Source of the DNA: Parabacteroides faecis | Lineage (GTDB): Bacteria; Bacteroidota; Bacteroidia; Bacteroidales; Tannerellaceae | Direction: 5' to 3' | NCBI RefSeq assembly: GCF_014647375.1 | Contig: NZ_BMPB01000002.1 | Location: 310,001-374,000 of the forward strand | Length of the DNA: 64,000 nucleotides | Shown here: piece by piece, positions 62,288 through 64,000 of the stretch | Numbering within the stretch: the stretch's first letter is position 1 | Layout: each line of letters starts with the position of its first letter | Made by a program: the position numbers and the translations under genes | Notes under the pieces: generated by a model | Databases searched by the model: none | Seen by the model: only the letters and a program-made list of their open reading frames with translations | What the model was told of the DNA's origin: nothing

Positions 62288-63589
62288 TTAACAGAACTTA
62301 CGTAAGTCTTTTACCCTTACGGCCTTACCTTCCTGTGTCGGTAATGAGCCCTTGGCAACCAGTTTCAGACGCGGGGTCAGTAGCAACTCATCTTTCAACT
62401 GTCTTGTGATATCTTTTGCAAGACGTTGAAGTACGCTGTAATCGTCTGTGAACAGGTCACTTAATTCCACTTCGATCAACATTTCGTCGCTATTATTCAC
62501 GGTTTCAAGGGTGATCAGGTAATTACTACCTAATTCTTTGAACTGCATCAATATCTTTTCGATCTGGATCGGGAAGAGGTTAACACCTTTCAGGATGATC
62601 ATATCGTCGCTACGTCCTTTGAAACGGGCCAGACGTTTATGAGTTCTTCCGCAGGCACATTCACCGGGAATAATGCAGGTCAGGTCACGGGTACGATAGC
62701 GCAGCAATGGCATGGCTTCACGATTGATCGTTGTCAATACCAGTTCGCCGACTTCTCCTTCGGGGACAGGTTGCAATGTCTGGGGATCGACTATTTCGAC
62801 AATCGTATAATCTTCCCAAATGTGCAAACCGTTTTGTTCCGTACATTCAAATGCAACTCCGGGACCATTCATTTCTGACATACCAAAACAGTTATATGCC
62901 TTTACGCCTAACAATTGTTCGATGCGTTTGCGCTGTTCTTCCGAGTGAGGTTCGGCACCGATGCAAACGGTATGTAGTTTGGTGTCTTTTCGCGGATCAA
63001 GTCCGATCTCGTACATAACTTCAGCTAAACGGGTTGCATAGCTCGGTATAATATGCAGGCAGGTCGTTCCGAAGTCGGTAATGAATTTGATCTGTCGTTT
63101 CGAATTACCGGCAGCAGCGGGAACGGTCAATGCACCAAGCCTTTCAGCACCGTATTGAAATCCCAGACCACCGGTAAACATACCGTATCCGGAAGTGTTC
63201 TGAAAAACATCCGTATCGCGTAAACCGACCATGTACATGCTGCGTGCTACCTGATTGGCCCATTGGTCCAGGTCTTTTGCCGAATGTAAAACAACGGTAG
63301 GATTACCGGTTGTACCGCTCGAAGAATGTACTCTTACACAATCCTTGAGGGGAATGGCTGCCATTCCAAACGGGTAATTATTACGCAAGTCATCTTTCGT
63401 TGTGAAAGGGATTTTTTGCAGGTCATCCAATGACTGGATACTGTCTGCCGTTATACCGTTGTCTTTAAGTACTTTACTGTAGAAAGGGGAGTGTCCGGCT
63501 AATTCTATTGTTTGTTTCAGTCGCTCTAACTGTAGTTTATTCAGTTCGTCACGACTCATCGTCTCAATATCTTTCTGCCAATACATCAT
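62288..63589 (-). CDS. paaK: Phenylacetate-CoA ligase
   Basis: 433 residues, the full length of PaaK. Adenylation motifs: VHSSSGTTGNPTVVLHSAKD (P-loop), NCFGMSEMNGPG, and the C-terminal GVNLFPIQIEKILM with a late Lys in AVRVKDLRKFC. It activates phenylacetate or related aryl acids to CoA thioesters with ATP. In anaerobic gut Bacteroidetes, together with an ACT protein and indolepyruvate oxidoreductase, it takes part in aromatic amino acid metabolism. No iorAB genes are in the window. Confidence 0.93.
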   Translation of the reverse strand: MMYWQKDIETMSRDELNKLQLERLKQTIELAGHSPFYSKVLKDNGITADSIQSLDDLQKIPFTTKDDLRNNYPFGMAAIPLKDCVRVHSSSGTTGNPTVVLHSAKDLDQWANQVARSMYMVGLRDTDVFQNTSGYGMFTGGLGFQYGAERLGALTVPAAAGNSKRQIKFITDFGTTCLHIIPSYATRLAEVMYEIGLDPRKDTKLHTVCIGAEPHSEEQRKRIEQLLGVKAYNCFGMSEMNGPGVAFECTEQNGLHIWEDYTIVEIVDPQTLQPVPEGEVGELVLTTINREAMPLLRYRTRDLTCIIPGECACGRTHKRLARFKGRSDDMIILKGVNLFPIQIEKILMQFKELGSNYLITLETVNNSDEMLIEVELSDLFTDDYSVLQRLAKDITRQLKDELLLTPRLKLVAKGSLPTQEGKAVRVKDLRKFC

Positions 63590-63633
63590 AGCTTTTTCGT
63601 ATTATATTGTGTTTAATTCATGAAATTAGAATG

Positions 63634-63641
63634 CAAATGTA
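63634..63641 (-). promoter_or_regulatory. Putative -7 box for the paaK operon
   Basis: TACATTTG on the minus strand fits TAnnTTTG, 45 bp before the paaK start. Confidence 0.45.
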
Positions 63642-63735
63642 TCTTTTATTTTGGATTAGAGCAGCATTTTATATTAAAATTATAAGGATAGAGTAATTAA
63701 ATAGATGTTTTTCAAGGATCATTGAAAAATATATT

Positions 63736-63743
63736 TACATTTG
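63736..63743 (+). promoter_or_regulatory. Putative -7 box for the gene at the right edge
   Basis: TACATTTG fits TAnnTTTG, 52 bp before the ATG at 63795. Confidence 0.4.
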
Positions 63744-63794
63744 CTACTCGATACAAGCAAATCAAATTTATGCACAAGCCTTAAAATCTAAGAA

Positions 63795-64000
63795 ATGGAT
63801 GTATATGAAAATTTTTCAAGGGAAGAATTGATTCAGCGAATAAAGGAACTCGAAACAAATCTATCTCAATCTGCAATGAATAATGCGGATATGGAAGAAA
63901 TGAGTGAGAATCTTGCCAATCAGCGTAAGATTAATTTCCTGAATATATTAATGAATACAATTCTGTCGAATGTTTTTGTTGCGATTAGTGTAAAAGATAT
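63795..64000 (+). CDS. Start of a probable PAS sensor kinase (3' truncated)
   Basis: The frame stays open to the window end (68 codons). MDVYENFSREELIQRIKELE is a coiled-coil start. The later KINFLNILMNTILSNVFVAI, followed by SVKD, looks like the entry into a PAS domain in Bacteroidales sensor kinases (compare PMYFFVKD in the kinase at 55339). Only the N-terminus is present, so the family is inferred. Confidence 0.6.
   Translation, partial: MDVYENFSREELIQRIKELETNLSQSAMNNADMEEMSENLANQRKINFLNILMNTILSNVFVAISVKD

Overview
The window looks like a chromosomal segment of a gut Bacteroidales species, most likely a Parabacteroides. Evidence includes TAnnTTTG-type -7 promoter boxes with a TTTG -33 element, weak or absent Shine-Dalgarno sequences, SPII lipoproteins, HU-like genes paired with a leucine-rich-repeat surface protein whose C-terminus resembles a Parabacteroides-type sorting domain, a ChuR-type sulfatase maturase, PaaK plus an ACT protein, and a his operon ordered hisG-hisD-hisC-hisB. 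Genus is inferred; I cannot confirm species. No rRNA, tRNA, CRISPR array, prophage or insertion sequence was seen.

Layout. 1-2354: 3' part of a hydroxyproline-dehydratase-type glycyl radical enzyme and its activase. 2368-6789: two AraC regulators around a hybrid two-receiver sensor kinase. 6954-12545: a tripartite RND efflux system (adaptor, pump, TolC). 12641-16404: YhcH-like protein, copper P-type ATPase, small HMA protein and a hemolysin-III/TrhA membrane protein. 16450-16774: two tiny membrane proteins. 16903-21003: operon of anaerobic sulfatase maturase, TldD and TldE. 21102-23954: cell-wall amidase, an unknown protein and a Nudix hydrolase. 24195-26218: sucCD. 26284-32252: two SGNH hydrolases, an MBOAT acyltransferase (a likely glycan O-acetylation unit) and an unusual TonB-domain protein. 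32295-40922: two MscS paralogues bracketing a GC-rich block that holds a membrane AraC regulator and an HU-like / LRR surface protein / HU-like trio. 41067-47381: M16 and M1 metallopeptidases, a DUF4268 protein and an SMR exporter. 47472-52503: his operon with a six-histidine leader peptide and attenuator, ending in a lipocalin-like lipoprotein. 52591-55201: YbaK and Tex. 55339-56847: PAS sensor kinase. 56840-59825: a lipoprotein, a substrate-binding protein and a fused permease-ATPase ABC transporter. 60069-63589: paaK, ACT protein, a 46-residue symporter accessory protein and a sodium:solute symporter. 63795-end: start of a probable sensor kinase.

The most distinctive feature is a set of long imperfect palindromes in short gaps between co-directional genes (1365-1440, 11114-11207, 35753-35839, 43948-44031, 48523-48578). 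Two share a heptamer-based sequence. Two others are unrelated in sequence but have the same design: 22-23 bp tandem units, each with small palindromes about one helical turn apart. Other points worth a second look are the HU-LRR-HU block lying between duplicated MscS genes, a TonB domain followed by a membrane segment and a cytoplasmic domain, the single-chain ABC permease-ATPase, and microproteins coupled to transporters.
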